Assembly (NCBI GenBank): GCA_043751595.1
Contig: JAYUZR010000044.1
Coordinates: forward strand, 1 to 47,522
Origin: JAYUZR01 sp043751595
GTDB lineage: Bacteria; Patescibacteriota; UBA1384; CAILIB01
DNA length: 47,522 bases
Direction of reading: 5' to 3'
The notes under the pieces: model-generated
Told to the model about the DNA's origin: nothing
The model's input: only the letters and a program-made list of their open reading frames with translations
Database searches by the model: none
In this document: one piece after another, positions 47,339-47,522 of the stretch
Numbering within the stretch: the stretch's first letter is position 1
Layout of the letters: each line of letters starts with the position of its first letter
Program-made: the position numbers and the translations under genes

Positions 47339-47522
47339 GCAGACTTCTTGAGTGAACAACAGCTTTGGTAGCTGCTCACGGAAGGAGTAATAGCCGTTTT
47401 TGGCGCAAATAATATGATCGAGCAAAGGAATGCCAAGGATAGAGCCAGCCGCAGCTAGGCGCGAGGTTACCTGAGAATCGGCTGGGCTTGGCAAAGGACT
47501 ACCAGAAGGATGGGTATGTACG
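47336..47522 (-). CDS. radC: RadC family JAB-domain protein, C-terminus
   Basis: Only the last 61 codons are present; the gene runs off the right edge. The metal-binding JAMM motif is intact: VHTHPSGSPLPSPADSQVTS, followed by AAAGSILGIPLLDHIICA and YYSFREQ, the usual RadC ending. RadC proteins are JAB-family, and their role in DNA repair or recombination is disputed. Confidence 0.9.
   Translation of the reverse strand, partial: VHTHPSGSPLPSPADSQVTSRLAAAGSILGIPLLDHIICAKNGYYSFREQLPKLLFTQEVC

Noticed and set aside
1..47522. CRISPR arrays, insertion sequences, prophage genes
   Set aside because: No spaced direct repeats, transposases, integrases or structural phage genes were seen.

Overview
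The window looks like a chromosomal segment of a small-genome bacterium, most likely a Patescibacteria/CPR-type lineage. This is inferred from compact gene packing, four-base ATGA overlaps, a ThrS without its TGS domain, a PriA-like protein with a wrecked helicase core, a short Fmt and very small LspA, and many lineage-specific short proteins. No 16S gene is present, so the phylum is not fixed. TGA works as a normal stop (infC ends in a TGA that overlaps the rpmI start), which argues against the TGA=Gly code of Gracilibacteria. I saw no CRISPR array, insertion sequence or phage module.

Layout. 0-6.4 kb: end of a small exported protein, ABC-F ATPase, NYN nuclease-like protein, histidine phosphatase, GtrA, DEAD-box helicase, a large-ectodomain membrane protein and an AlkD-like glycosylase. 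6.5-12.7 kb: accessory region with an exported orphan, PadR + HAAS/pentapeptide pair, FMN reductase, a methyltransferase-like protein, a hairpin-rich gene-free stretch, a HEPN/YaaC-like + trypco2-like pair abutting tRNA-Gln, then rnpB. 12.7-25 kb: PRTase-like protein, rnhB, three tandem small membrane proteins, uvrA, bactofilin, lipid-kinase-like protein, infC-rpmI-rplT, lgt-lspA facing lepB, der. 25-34 kb: two TIM-barrel paralogues, degenerate PriA, def-fmt, CYTH protein, lipoprotein, second PRTase-like protein, rpsP, KH protein, Nudix. 34-47.5 kb: glycosyltransferase, prepilin-like H-X9-DG protein, a two-component system with an embedded 34-residue ORF, trmD-uvrB, lipoprotein, a candidate structured ncRNA with its own promoter and terminator, thrS, folD-glyA, and the end of radC.

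Two kinds of gene start recur. Many housekeeping genes have a -10 hexamer ending exactly six bases before the start codon, so their mRNAs should be leaderless; this rule corrects several starts. A second set (mostly exported, surface or orphan genes, plus the ncRNA) has a TTGAC-type -35, exactly 17 bp, and a -10 that is TAAAAG in four copies, followed by hairpin-rich leaders, usually with a Shine-Dalgarno. These scattered units look like a common expression class and are the most interesting pattern here, together with the ncRNA, the tRNA-adjacent two-gene cassette and the small-ORF loci.
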